This document shows, piece after piece, positions 10,594-18,610 of a DNA stretch of 64,000 nt (the stretch's first letter is position 1; each line of letters begins with the position of its first letter). The translations under genes were made by a program, and so were the position numbers. The stretch lies in contig NZ_CP039456.1 of assembly GCF_006974145.1 (NCBI RefSeq), positions 3,844,499-3,908,498 on the forward strand, given 5' to 3'. This DNA comes from Changchengzhania lutea. GTDB lineage: Bacteria > Bacteroidota > Bacteroidia > Flavobacteriales > Flavobacteriaceae. The notes under the pieces are model-generated. The model did no database searches. It worked only from the letters and a program-made list of their open reading frames with translations, and was not told the origin of the DNA.

Positions 10594-10637
10594 AAAAGGA
10601 TTAGTTAGACTAAGTACTTAGTCTAACTAATCCTTTT
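10594..10637. repeat. 44-bp perfect palindrome
   Basis: Two 22-bp arms meet at AGTACT with no unpaired loop; the core is GACTAAGTACTTAGTC and the outer ends are AAAAGG / CCTTTT. A and T runs at the ends could let it serve as a bidirectional transcription terminator, but a loop-free perfect palindrome of this length is atypical for a simple terminator. It lies 230 bp downstream of the gene at 10871 and 260 bp upstream of the gene at 9001. Confidence 0.8.
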
Positions 10638-10660
10638 ATAATACTTGATAATAAAAATGA

Positions 10661-10685
10661 ATGACATTGTTGATGTCATCTTTTT
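10661..10685. terminator. Small hairpin followed by T-run
   Basis: ATGACAT (10661-10667) and ATGTCAT (10673-10679) form a 7-bp stem with a 5-nt loop, followed by CTTTTTT. It abuts the 160-bp MITE and may be a weak terminator. Confidence 0.35.
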
Positions 10686-10689
10686 TACT

Positions 10690-10849
10690 GAAATCATCTT
10701 GACTTTTTGTTTTTAACCGAAAACGAGATAAAATTTGTACAGATGAGATACTTTTTGAAAGGCATAGCATCGCTACGAATAAAAAAAATAACGAAATATG
10801 GATAAATTTTAGCCGTTTTTTAGGAAATAGAAAAAGTCAAGATGATTTC
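10690..10849 (+). mobile_element. 160-bp MITE, copy 1 (IS5-related terminal repeats)
   Basis: The element begins GAAATCATCTTGACTTTTT and ends with the inverted form ending GTCAAGATGATTTC. The same element occurs in opposite orientation at 44370-44529, with identical length and only a handful of mismatches. The terminal inverted repeats match those of the IS5-family element at 62271-63183, while the interior does not, so it is a non-autonomous element that this transposase family could move. It is flanked by ACT on both sides (10687-10689 and 10850-10852), compatible with a 3-bp target duplication. It contains no gene. Confidence 0.85.
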
Positions 10850-10870
10850 ACTATAAGCCCAAAACATTAA

Positions 10871-11317
10871 TTAATGAAATTCACTGTATTCGTGCAATGA
10901 TTTCATGCTTTCTTCGTAAAACAAAATAGCTGCAACCAAGTTGCTGGTATCTGAATACGGTAATATTTTTTTATGAAAATCAACTGTAGATTCTAAAAAG
11001 TCTCCGGTTGCTTCAAACTGATTGTCTAAAACTTTTCGGTTATCATTATTATTAGGAATACCTAATGTTGTCATAGTAACACCTGGTTTTGTAGCAAATG
11101 CTATGTAGGGCAATGTTTTTACTAAACTTTCAATACGTTCAATATACAATGTTAACAATTCACCTTTAGGCATACGCTCTAATTCTTCTTTATTATGATA
11201 TTTTTTTATCGATACGCGCTCGCTAATAATGCTTTTAGGTTGATTCTTTTTTTGGGCATAACCAGCACCAATAGCTAAGAAAAAACTAAAACTGAATAAA
11301 ATGATTTTCATTCTCAT
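10871..11317 (-). CDS. Small secreted protein, unknown function
   Basis: 148 residues. Residues 1-22 form a signal peptide (AIGAGYAQ); the mature part is helical and polar, with a notable ELERMPKGELLTLYIERIESLVKTLPYIAF segment split here by length, and no cysteine. I do not recognise a family. A good housekeeping promoter lies just upstream (11344-11374). A MITE has inserted 18 bp after its stop codon. Confidence 0.6.
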   Translation of the reverse strand: MRMKIILFSFSFFLAIGAGYAQKKNQPKSIISERVSIKKYHNKEELERMPKGELLTLYIERIESLVKTLPYIAFATKPGVTMTTLGIPNNNDNRKVLDNQFEATGDFLESTVDFHKKILPYSDTSNLVAAILFYEESMKSLHEYSEFH

Positions 11318-11343
11318 GACTAAGATTTAAGGGTTTGATTTCA

Positions 11344-11374
11344 CAAATCTATGTAATTTATCGTAAAAAACAAG
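11344..11374 (-). promoter_or_regulatory. Housekeeping promoter for 10871-11317
   Basis: On the minus strand the -7 element is TAGATTTG (11344-11351), a perfect match to TAnnTTTG. About 19 bp upstream is CTTG, close to the -33 TTTG. The start codon is 27 bp downstream of the -7 element. Confidence 0.6.
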
Positions 11375-11722
11375 CGCTTTATCGAATTTTTTGACAATAA
11401 ACTTTAAATACACTTGATTTTATATTAAGTGATTAGATTGTAAAATACTATGATTCAGCTAAAAAACAGTCCTTTTATTTATAATTTAAATAAGCAACTG
11501 CAACATCTAGAGCAGGTTAAAAACCAAAACAAAAGCTAGTGATAGGAATAAAAAATCACTGAAAAACCAAAATCTCTTTGTTCTCCTAGCATTTCTGCAA
11601 TAAGAAAAAACATGATATAGACCATAAAAAATTTCTTGAAACCGACTTCCCCGAAACAGAGCCATTGGGGAATTATTTAGATTAAAATGTCGATATAACA
11701 GAGGGCATCATAAGTAAGGAGT
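11352..11722. other. Gene-poor stretch between 11317 and 11723
   Basis: About 370 bp with only short, stop-interrupted frames on either strand. The plus strand has a short frame reading NLNKQLQHLEQVKNQNKS and another reading KKFLETDFPETEPLGNYLD, which could be gene relics, but I cannot assign them. No Fnr-like dyad or strong hairpin was seen. Confidence 0.4.
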
Positions 11723-12415
11723 TTATTTAAGATTTCTTTTTTTTGGAATTATTTTTTTTGGAATTATTTTTTCTTTTTCTAGAGTTTTTATGAGTTTTTC
11801 AGCGTACATACTAATGGTTTTATTTGAGCTATTGGGATCTACTAAATCGAAAGATCCTACCCAAACTAAAGCTTTATCGGCATCCTTTTTTAAATTATAA
11901 ATGGATGTTTCAATATTAAAAACCTTGTAGCGCGTGTAGTAGTTTTGTTCAAAATAAGCATCTTGATACATTAAATAGTAAAAAATAAAGCGACGCAAAT
12001 GATAATCTGTTTTTGAAGATTCACTACCATAGGATTCGTTCTCATCCACACCTTTTACTAAAGAGACTAAAACCGTATCATAGCCTTTTGAAAGTAAGAT
12101 TTCTACTTGATCTTCAATTTCTTTTTCTGTCTGTTTAGAGTCTTGAAATGACGTTTCAAAAACCACAGCACTTTGTAATGCATATATTTTTCTGGCGTTT
12201 AATGCGTTTATGAGTTCAAATTCAAAAGCTTTACGTGCCTCTTTATTTGGTGTGACACCAACAACCAATATTTTTTTAGGCTTAAATATTTGATATTCTG
12301 GATTTTTCCAACTTGTTACAAGCTTTGTTGAAGAGCAACTTATCATCAATGACATTAGAATTAAAGACCCTACCCTTTTAGATATTAAAATTATATTACA
12401 TAATAGCGTTTTCAT
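11723..12415 (-). CDS. Lipoprotein, paralogue of the next gene upstream
   Basis: 230 residues with a lipoprotein signal: hydrophobic segment, then MISCSSTK with the lipobox cysteine near residue 27. The mature start SSTKLVTSWKNPEYQIFKPKKILVVG parallels CSTAELVENWKNPDIESYSPDKVLLVG of the neighbouring gene; both then have TxNKxARxxFExxL and a central GxDTxLxxxVxGVxE. The pair is a tandem duplication. This style (WKNPE, predicted Rossmann-like or anticodon-binding-like start) is common in uncharacterised Bacteroidota lipoproteins. Its start overlaps the upstream gene by 20 bp. Poly-T/AAT repeats encode a Lys/Ile/Pro-rich tail (IIPKKIIPKK). Confidence 0.6.
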   Translation of the reverse strand: MKTLLCNIILISKRVGSLILMSLMISCSSTKLVTSWKNPEYQIFKPKKILVVGVTPNKEARKAFEFELINALNARKIYALQSAVVFETSFQDSKQTEKEIEDQVEILLSKGYDTVLVSLVKGVDENESYGSESSKTDYHLRRFIFYYLMYQDAYFEQNYYTRYKVFNIETSIYNLKKDADKALVWVGSFDLVDPNSSNKTISMYAEKLIKTLEKEKIIPKKIIPKKRNLK

Positions 12416-13064
12416 TTATATGATCTTCCAATAGCACTGGATTGATAAGCTGCTGCTCTTCTAGTACAACAATGACTAACCTAACATAATCATTTATAGT
12501 CTCACTCATGGAGTGTGGGTCCATAATGTCTATATACCCTTTCCAAATAAGTTCTCTTTCTTTTGTTGGGCATATACAATACATGGCTGTTTCTGTATGA
12601 TAAACAGTATATTCTTCATAATAATCTGGATTGTAAAAGGCGTCTTGATATTTTAAATAGTCCTCACTAAATCTCCTATATGTATTATCGTAGCCATCAT
12701 AATACTTCTTGTAGGCAATTTTATCTTCTACACCAATTACCTTTGTAAACAAGATGGTATCAAACCCATTAATAATGAGGCTATCTTCTAGTGTTTTTAG
12801 TTGTTCTTCGGTCTTTTTTTCCAAAAGAAACGATGGTTCAAAAAATTCCAAACTCATTACAGATTCTATACCTCTGGATTCATATTCCCTTTTTAATTGT
12901 TTTTCAAATTGTTGTCTTGCTTTCTTGTTAGAAGTCATGCCTACCAATAAAACTTTATCTGGACTATAACTCTCTATATCTGGGTTTTTCCAGTTTTCAA
13001 CGAGTTCTGCTGTTGAGCAGCAACATGCTAATACGCATAGTATCAATCCCTTTAAAAGTTTCAT
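12396..13064 (-). CDS. Lipoprotein, unknown function (tandem paralogue)
   Basis: 222 residues; lipoprotein signal LILCVLACCCSTAE with the lipobox cysteine around residue 17. Shares the layout of the downstream gene: WKNP motif, hydrophobic strand VLLVGMTSNKKARQQFEKQL, Glu/Lys-rich linker, and a Tyr-rich region (RRFSEDYLKYQDAFYNPDYY) matching RRFIFYYLMYQDAYFEQNYY. First gene of a two-gene operon. Family function unknown to me; anchoring in the outer membrane facing the periplasm is inferred from the lipobox. Confidence 0.6.
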   Translation of the reverse strand: MKLLKGLILCVLACCCSTAELVENWKNPDIESYSPDKVLLVGMTSNKKARQQFEKQLKREYESRGIESVMSLEFFEPSFLLEKKTEEQLKTLEDSLIINGFDTILFTKVIGVEDKIAYKKYYDGYDNTYRRFSEDYLKYQDAFYNPDYYEEYTVYHTETAMYCICPTKERELIWKGYIDIMDPHSMSETINDYVRLVIVVLEEQQLINPVLLEDHINENAIM

Positions 13065-13145
13065 TGCTTTAGTTTTAATGTATCATTACGTCGAGTGATA
13101 AAGAAATTACAAGTATTATTAAATAAATCATTCTATTTAATTTTT

Positions 13146-13589
13146 CTATTGAAGCAAACGCTTCTGTTTCCCTTCTTTAATAATGCTTTTCACAAGCGTA
13201 AATAGTTTTGTTTTAATTGCTCTATACTTTCTTTTAAAGTCACTTATAACTACAATGAGTTTTCCGTGCTCCTTTTTATAAGCCTCCTCTTTATCTAATT
13301 GATCAATGCCATCCACCATAATTCTAAGATCATTTTCGTGGGTTTTAATAATTTCAATTAACCTATTGGTTTCTTTTTCTAACGTGCTTATTTTATCTAT
13401 AAGCGCTTTACTTTCTTTAAAATATTTGGAGTCTATAAGTTGAAGTGTATAAGATTTTATTAAATCATTGAAAAATAATTCTTCATCTTTTGCAAATCGT
13501 AATTCAGATAACCATTTGCGAGATGCATTGTGCATGATTTCTGGACTTAACCAAGCTTCATATTTTCTTGTAATGTGTTTAGATTTCAT
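13146..13589 (-). CDS. Small cytoplasmic coiled-coil protein
   Basis: 147 residues, no signal peptide, mostly charged helix. It resembles the protein at 14395-14811 in size, in an early W..ELxFxxxEL pattern, in a central ExNxLIEIIKxHENDLR helix and in a basic C-terminal helix. These two genes flank hsp20, so they may be a pair of stress accessory proteins. No known domain recognised. No Fnr-like dyad with the usual spacing was found upstream. Confidence 0.5.
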   Translation of the reverse strand: MKSKHITRKYEAWLSPEIMHNASRKWLSELRFAKDEELFFNDLIKSYTLQLIDSKYFKESKALIDKISTLEKETNRLIEIIKTHENDLRIMVDGIDQLDKEEAYKKEHGKLIVVISDFKRKYRAIKTKLFTLVKSIIKEGKQKRLLQ

Positions 13590-13760
13590 GGATTCCTTTT
13601 AATTGATTTATCTTGATGATGTGAAGCCGTTAATGATTAAAATAGATATTGCTAGGTCTGCCCAAAGATTATTTTAACCAATCAGTTTCACTTTGTGTTT
13701 AAAAATTTAAAGAGAGCAGAAGGTAATTAATTATAGAATTATTACTTTCTGCTCAATAAA

Positions 13761-14276
13761 TTAGATCACCTCTATAACTTTTTTAGGAGCTTGTTTTTCA
13801 ATAATATCCTCATGCTTTAGTAGCTTTACTTTTAAGATACCATTTTTATAAGATGCCTTGACATCTTGATCTAAATCTGTAGAAGGTGGAAGCATCATAG
13901 ATCTTTTAAAAGATTTGTAACTAAACTCTTTTCTGGAATAGTCATCATCTTTTTCTTCTGAATCTATCTCTTTTTCCCCACATACATGAAGAACATCCTC
14001 TTCAATAGAAACTTCAAAATCTTTCTTGTTAAATCCAGGAGCAGCCAATTCAATTTCAAAATTGTCATCATGCTCTTTAATGTTCATTGCTGGCATTAGG
14101 CTGTCATCTTCAAAAAAATCATCTTTAAAAAAATCTTCAAATCTCGATAAATTATTAAAATTACCAAAATCAGAGTTGAATAATCTACTTCCCCAAGGTC
14201 TTAAAAAAGGAGTCGCTAATGTATTGTCAAGGGGCATTAGCCGGTTCTTTTTTCTGCGTTTCATTAATGTTGTCAT
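13761..14276 (-). CDS. hsp20: Small heat-shock protein Hsp20 (alpha-crystallin family)
   Basis: 171 residues. The alpha-crystallin domain covers ~60-160: MNIKEHDDNFEIELAAPGFN, KDFEVSIEEDVLHVCGEKE, and the signature SASYKNGILKVKL-like segment VKASYKNGILKVKLLKHE. The N-terminal arm (WGSRLFNSDFGNF ... EDFF) is typical of class A bacterial sHsps, which hold unfolding proteins in soluble oligomers. The C-terminal anchor I-x-I/V is approximated by KVIEVI. An Fnr-like promoter sits 40-80 bp upstream, separate from the operon ending at 14395. Confidence 0.9.
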   Translation of the reverse strand: MTTLMKRRKKNRLMPLDNTLATPFLRPWGSRLFNSDFGNFNNLSRFEDFFKDDFFEDDSLMPAMNIKEHDDNFEIELAAPGFNKKDFEVSIEEDVLHVCGEKEIDSEEKDDDYSRKEFSYKSFKRSMMLPPSTDLDQDVKASYKNGILKVKLLKHEDIIEKQAPKKVIEVI

Positions 14277-14312
14277 AATTTTTTATATTTAAGTTAAACG
14301 TTTATTGCATCA

Positions 14313-14355
14313 CTAATATATTTACTGAAACCGCTTTTCACAATGATATATATCA
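14313..14355 (-). promoter_or_regulatory. Fnr-like promoter of hsp20
   Basis: Perfect dyad TGATATATATCA at 14344-14355, then 23 bp, then the octamer TATATTAG (minus strand, 14320-14313). One of 18 sites with identical spacing in this window. Confidence 0.75.
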
Positions 14356-14394
14356 GTTGACTCATAGTGATTTCAATCATTGTTATATCAAATT

Positions 14395-14811
14395 TTAAGG
14401 AGCCACTACGCCCTGTATATATTGTAAAAACTCGAATTTAAACACTTGCAATTCATTATAAAAGTTGATAACCCGTAGTTCTAAATTATCATGTTTTTTA
14501 ATAAAAAAATTATCACAGGCCAAGTCTTCACATTCTATTTTAGTCCTAATTTGATTAGAATGTGAGCTTAGGTCATCTATGAGATTATTACGCTTTTCAT
14601 TTAGAGTATTGATTTCTTTTTTATAGCGAGCAAGTATTTCATACAGATTCATGACATGTTGTTTAAATATAGGTTTATCTACTAAAAATTTATAAAAATC
14701 CAGTTCCAACTGAAAATTTTTCAAAGTTTTAATATAATGCCATATATTCTGCTGTAACTCTTCAATTGTTTTATTACCATTAAAGGTCTTATAGGAATGG
14801 TCTGTTTTCAT
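14395..14811 (-). CDS. Small coiled-coil protein in the nuclease operon
   Basis: 138 residues, no signal peptide, helical; EELQQNIWHYIKTLKNFQLE then EINTLNEKRNNLIDDLSSHS. Looks like a distant paralogue of the 147-residue protein at 13146. It lies 19 bp downstream of the beta-CASP nuclease gene and is the last gene of that operon. Function unknown; one possibility is an RNA- or protein-binding helper of the nuclease, but nothing in the sequence proves this. Confidence 0.5.
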   Translation of the reverse strand: MKTDHSYKTFNGNKTIEELQQNIWHYIKTLKNFQLELDFYKFLVDKPIFKQHVMNLYEILARYKKEINTLNEKRNNLIDDLSSHSNQIRTKIECEDLACDNFFIKKHDNLELRVINFYNELQVFKFEFLQYIQGVVAP

Positions 14812-14830
14812 TTTTTTGAAATTTATAGTA

Positions 14831-16222
14831 TTAAAGCATCACTTTTTCAACGTCTGATAGTTTTGGAATTTTGACATTCCAGTTAAAGCTGTCCTTTATT
14901 TTTAAGCGAAAGGCGTCTAATGCCGTAGATTCTCCGTGAATTAAATAAACGGTTTCAGGAATATTTTTAATATGGCCCATCCAATTTAGTAAATCATGCT
15001 GATCTGCATGTGCCGATAAGCTCTCTACATGTTTTATTGTAGCTTTTACAGAATAATATTTACCAAATAGACGAATTTGATGAGCACCATCCTGTAATTG
15101 TCTGCCGCGTGTGCCTTCAGCTTGATAACCTACCAATAGTACCGTGGTGGAGGATTCTTCTATAAGTTGTTGCAAATAGGTTAGTACACGCCCACCAGTT
15201 ACCATACCACTACCTGCTATAATTATTTTTGATCGTTTGTCATCAATGGTGTCCCATGTTTCTTTATATGATTGTACGATATTTATATGATTGCACATAG
15301 CATTATAGTCTGATGCAGATAATTTATGCCACTTAGGGAAACGTTTAAAAACCTCTAAAACATTATTTCCCATAGGACTATCTATAAAAATGGGAATGTT
15401 TGGTATTTTATTTTTGGCATAAAGTCTCCAAAGTAAATACATGAGTGTTTGCAAACGTTCTACAGCAAAACTAGGGATGATTAGATTTCCCTTTTTATGA
15501 AGCGTTTCTTTGATGAGATTGGATAAAAGTTCTTCAATATTTTCATTGGGATGCCATTTATGACCATACGTGCTTTCAATAAACAAAACATCTGCCCATT
15601 CGGGTTTTTTAGGGTCATTTAATAAATAGTCATTGGAGCGCCCTATATCTCCCGAAAACACAAACCGTTTTCCGTTAATATCTAATTCAATAAATGTAGC
15701 GCCAATGATATGACCGTTATATTGAAAGCGATACGATATACTTTCAGATAGTGTTATCCATTTATCAACTATTTCTACTTGAAATAATGCCAGGGTTTTC
15801 TCTACTTCCAATAGCGTATAAAATGGTAGTGCTGGGCTATGCTTGGTATATTTTTCTTTATTTGCTTTTTTAGCCTCTTCTTCGTGGATTTTAGCGCTAT
15901 CTTTTAAAATAATCTCTGCAATGGCCAAAGTTGGTGCTGTTCCTATAATTTTACCTGTAAATCCTTGTTTTATCAACCTGGGCAAATAACCAACATGATC
16001 TAAATGCCCATGCGTCAATAAGACAACATCAATATTGTTAACAGGAATTGGCAAATCGCTCCAATTAAGTTCCCTTAATCCCTTTAGTCCTTGAAACATA
16101 CCACAGTCTATTAATATTTTTTTTTCTGAGGTTTCTATAAAAAATTTAGATCCGGTAACAACACCTGAGGCTCCTAAAAAGTGTATTCTTGCAAAGTTTT
16201 TCATAACTTCTAATGATTGCAC
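14831..16222 (-). CDS. MBL-fold beta-CASP ribonuclease (RNA-specificity domain)
   Basis: 463 residues. Metallo-beta-lactamase motif LTHGHLDHVGYLPRL near 70-85 gives the HxHxDH zinc site; SGDIGRSNDYLL supplies the aspartate of motif IV-type; the beta-CASP region has GSGMVTGGRVLTYL and the C-terminal SLSAHADQHDLLNWM / VYLIHGE complete the RMMBL domain. The family (CPSF73/YSH1-like, COG1236) processes RNA in archaea and bacteria. An internal Met (16204, MKNFARIHFLGASG) is a better start than 16222, because it leaves the upstream gene without overlap and matches the normal family N-terminus. In an operon with an ATP-cone endonuclease. Confidence 0.85.
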   Translation of the reverse strand: MQSLEVMKNFARIHFLGASGVVTGSKFFIETSEKKILIDCGMFQGLKGLRELNWSDLPIPVNNIDVVLLTHGHLDHVGYLPRLIKQGFTGKIIGTAPTLAIAEIILKDSAKIHEEEAKKANKEKYTKHSPALPFYTLLEVEKTLALFQVEIVDKWITLSESISYRFQYNGHIIGATFIELDINGKRFVFSGDIGRSNDYLLNDPKKPEWADVLFIESTYGHKWHPNENIEELLSNLIKETLHKKGNLIIPSFAVERLQTLMYLLWRLYAKNKIPNIPIFIDSPMGNNVLEVFKRFPKWHKLSASDYNAMCNHINIVQSYKETWDTIDDKRSKIIIAGSGMVTGGRVLTYLQQLIEESSTTVLLVGYQAEGTRGRQLQDGAHQIRLFGKYYSVKATIKHVESLSAHADQHDLLNWMGHIKNIPETVYLIHGESTALDAFRLKIKDSFNWNVKIPKLSDVEKVML

Positions 16223-17052
16223 AGTAATTTTATTTCATTCAATATTTTATCCTTTCTCACTTGTGAAATCCCCAAATGATCTAAATAAAATACATCGCCT
16301 ATTAACTCTCTACACAGCACTATATCTCTGCTTAATAAAAACTGCTTTTCCCTTTTTGTAAGTAAGGTAGAGGCTGTTATTGGATATAGTCGTAACCTGT
16401 CGATTCGATCTTTTAAACTGTCATTTTTAGGATAATCCCAACTTAATAAATAGAGATTAACACATTTACCATATTGTAATGCATCTTCTGTAAAACGGGT
16501 ATTGGTTACCACCCATCCCTCTGTGAGTATGGATTTCTTTTTTTGATTAATATGCCAATTTGCTTTTACATCATTGTAGCGCGCATTGACATAGAGCGGG
16601 ATTTTTACGTTGCACTTAAGTCCTTGTTCATTATGAAATTTACATTCCACAATGGTAGTTTCATTGTTTTTATAAGCCATAACATCTATTTCATGGGTAA
16701 CACATCGTCCCTGTAAAATTTTATCGATTTCAGTTTTATATCCTGAATATTTTAATATGGCTCCAATAAAACGCTCAAACGGAAAACCTGTTGGTCCAAA
16801 TTCATAAATGGCTTTTTTAAGCTTGTATCTTGATGCTAAATAGCTTTTTTTCTTTTTGAGCAAAGCAAATGCTCTGTTATATATTTCCTTGGTTGAAATC
16901 CCTTGATATAACTCATCGCTTACTTTATCAATAATTAGATTTACAGTTTGATTATCAGCACCTATGCGTTTAAGTGAAGTCTTTAATTTCTCCAATGAAA
17001 ATTTTACTTTTTCGCCTGAAAACTTAATGATATAAATAGAATCAGTTTCCAT
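16210..17052 (-). CDS. ATP-cone plus restriction-endonuclease-like protein
   Basis: 280 residues. Residues 1-90 are an ATP-cone domain (KFSGEKVKFSLEKLKTSLKR ... GISTKEIYNRAFALLKK), the nucleotide-sensing module known from ribonucleotide reductases and NrdR. Residues ~95-190 form a PD-(D/E)XK nuclease-like fold with GFPFERFIGAILKYSGY, HEIDVMAY and VECKFH, where Asp and Glu-x-Lys are the expected metal ligands. The C-terminus is helical. ATP-cone/nuclease fusions are known in Bacteroidota but without settled function. The gene precedes the beta-CASP nuclease and follows a release-factor-like gene in one transcription unit. Confidence 0.75.
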   Translation of the reverse strand: METDSIYIIKFSGEKVKFSLEKLKTSLKRIGADNQTVNLIIDKVSDELYQGISTKEIYNRAFALLKKKKSYLASRYKLKKAIYEFGPTGFPFERFIGAILKYSGYKTEIDKILQGRCVTHEIDVMAYKNNETTIVECKFHNEQGLKCNVKIPLYVNARYNDVKANWHINQKKKSILTEGWVVTNTRFTEDALQYGKCVNLYLLSWDYPKNDSLKDRIDRLRLYPITASTLLTKREKQFLLSRDIVLCRELIGDVFYLDHLGISQVRKDKILNEIKLLCNH

Positions 17053-17059
17053 TTTTATC

Positions 17060-17120
17060 TTTTTATTATATTATCGAGAGCTAATATTGATTTAGTTAGT
17101 AACTAACCACCCAACATGTA
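17060..17120. other. Short spacer with inverted repeat
   Basis: The 68-bp gap between two codirectional genes contains the dyad GTTAGT-AACTAAC (about 17094-17106). Too small for an independent promoter of the type seen elsewhere; possibly an mRNA processing or attenuation structure. Confidence 0.3.
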
Positions 17121-17555
17121 TTAGTGTGTCATTAGGAAAAAATCCTTAACCCAAGCTTTTACTTGGCTTTTAGTCATACTGTCTGCTTTTACAACATCTT
17201 TAACTTTAGTACTCAATTCTGTATGATAAGTGATTAACTCTTTATTAAACTTAAAACAGGCTTCTGCTGGACCAAAAAGGACTATAGCATTGGCTTCTTT
17301 TATTTCTATAATAATATCATTAAAGTATTTTTTTAATTGATGTTTTTCACGTTCTAAATATTTACTATCTTGAACAACATCCTGTGGACCACCCTTTTTT
17401 CGGGTGCCAGAGCCACCATGAACATGAAAATGTTCTACCTTAGATAATATGGTGTTCATGCTTACTTCACCATTATAAAGGGTTACAATAATAGCTCTTT
17501 CTTTATCCAACCAAACCCCTACTCTTTTCATCTGATTAAATTTTAATTTTGACAT
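17121..17555 (-). CDS. eRF1 domain 3-like (bacterial release-factor-like) protein
   Basis: 144 residues. The pattern VGVWLDKERAIIVTL at the N-terminus, a central histidine/glycine-rich loop (HVHGGSGTRKKGG), KKYFNDIIIEIKEANAIVLFGPAEACFKFNKEL and the C-terminal helix agree with the domain-3 fold of archaeal/eukaryotic release factor 1, as found in bacterial baeRF-type and related proteins thought to act at ribosomes or in stress. Assignment is by fold pattern only. It lies 48 bp after a universal stress gene and 68 bp before the ATP-cone gene, so it probably shares the Fnr-like promoter at 18476-18518. Confidence 0.5.
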   Translation of the reverse strand: MSKLKFNQMKRVGVWLDKERAIIVTLYNGEVSMNTILSKVEHFHVHGGSGTRKKGGPQDVVQDSKYLEREKHQLKKYFNDIIIEIKEANAIVLFGPAEACFKFNKELITYHTELSTKVKDVVKADSMTKSQVKAWVKDFFLMTH

Positions 17556-17603
17556 TATATCTGTGTTTCTTAATACTCTTTTTTAAAAAATTCAAATTGG
17601 TTA

Positions 17604-18458
17604 TTAGTTTCTCAAATCATGCATCACCAATATGGGCACTTTGGAATCTCGTCCTATATTCTTCACCAAAGGATGCGTTAATATACTTCCGAAAAAAACG
17701 TGTTTTTTATTTATAAAAGTAACCATATCACTCGCTCTACTTTCAACAAAACAGTTAATTGCAGTTGCTACATCAATGTGACTAAGTGTATGGTACGAAT
17801 GATTAATATCTTCAAAATATTCCTCTAGAAGTTTTTTATTGCTGAGTTGTTTTTTGTCTAAATTATCTTCCTCAGAAACATGAAGAATTTTAATACTTGA
17901 TTTACATTTCTTTGCAATGTCTATTAAGTAGTTTAATTCTCGCTTTTTTAAATGGGTTTTGAAACTTGTGGGGAAAACAATTTCTTTTGGCAAGTCGTGT
18001 TTTGCTGATTCAGGAACTACAATGACTGGACAGTTACGCACTTTTTCCATAACGTTAATGGCAGTGCTACCATAAGCAACACCTCTGGAATTTGTTTTAC
18101 CTTTTGTGCCCATAATTATCATTTCAATATCTTTCTCTTCAACTATATTTTTAATAGCCTCAATGACATCATTAAATGTTGAAATAGGCTTAAAATGATG
18201 CTTCGGGTTTTTATGATCCCTATAGGCAAGCATGTCCAAAACTTGGGCTAATTCGCTTTCAGATGCTGCTTTTGTGGTTTCATATAATTCACTACCCGGT
18301 TCCATGCTTATCAAACTTTTTATAACATCACTGGTTGCCGAAAATACATTTAGAATATAAAAATCGCAATAATCATCTTTATACAATTTTAAAGCATAAT
18401 TTATGGCATGCCATGCATTCTTTGAAAAATCTGTTGGTAATAGGATTTTACGCTTCAT
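17604..18458 (-). CDS. uspA-like: Universal stress protein, tandem UspA domains
   Basis: 284 residues, two ~140-residue Usp domains. Domain 1 starts KILLPTDFSKNAWHAINYAL and has the ATP-binding G-2X-G-9X-G(S/T) signature in GTKGKTNSRGVAYGST, ending CPVIVVPE. Domain 2 is degenerate, without the glycine motif, ending VPILVMHD. Such proteins bind ATP and support survival of growth arrest and hypoxia in other bacteria. First gene of a probable five-gene unit (Usp, release-factor-like, ATP-cone nuclease, beta-CASP nuclease, coiled coil). Confidence 0.9.
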   Translation of the reverse strand: MKRKILLPTDFSKNAWHAINYALKLYKDDYCDFYILNVFSATSDVIKSLISMEPGSELYETTKAASESELAQVLDMLAYRDHKNPKHHFKPISTFNDVIEAIKNIVEEKDIEMIIMGTKGKTNSRGVAYGSTAINVMEKVRNCPVIVVPESAKHDLPKEIVFPTSFKTHLKKRELNYLIDIAKKCKSSIKILHVSEEDNLDKKQLSNKKLLEEYFEDINHSYHTLSHIDVATAINCFVESRASDMVTFINKKHVFFGSILTHPLVKNIGRDSKVPILVMHDLRN

Positions 18459-18475
18459 GGTTTTATAATTTTAAT

Positions 18476-18518
18476 TAAATGTATAGGACAAACACTAATA
18501 TAGCAATGATATATATCA
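18476..18518 (-). promoter_or_regulatory. Fnr-like promoter of the Usp/nuclease operon
   Basis: Perfect dyad TGATATATATCA at 18507-18518, 23-bp spacer, octamer TACATTTA on the minus strand (18483-18476), 18 bp from the start codon. Confidence 0.75.
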
Positions 18519-18610
18519 GCTTAATCACCCTTGAAAACCCACTAAAATACAGCTTATGCATAAGGCCATATCGCATTGTTTTTGAAATTTAAGCCGGTAT
18601 GACCAAAAAT

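Noticed and set aside
14368-14379. Second dyad TGATTTCAATCA near hsp20
   Set aside because: It fits TGAT-N4-ATCA, but neither strand has a TAnnTTT-like octamer at 23 bp, so it fails the rule met by all 18 accepted sites.
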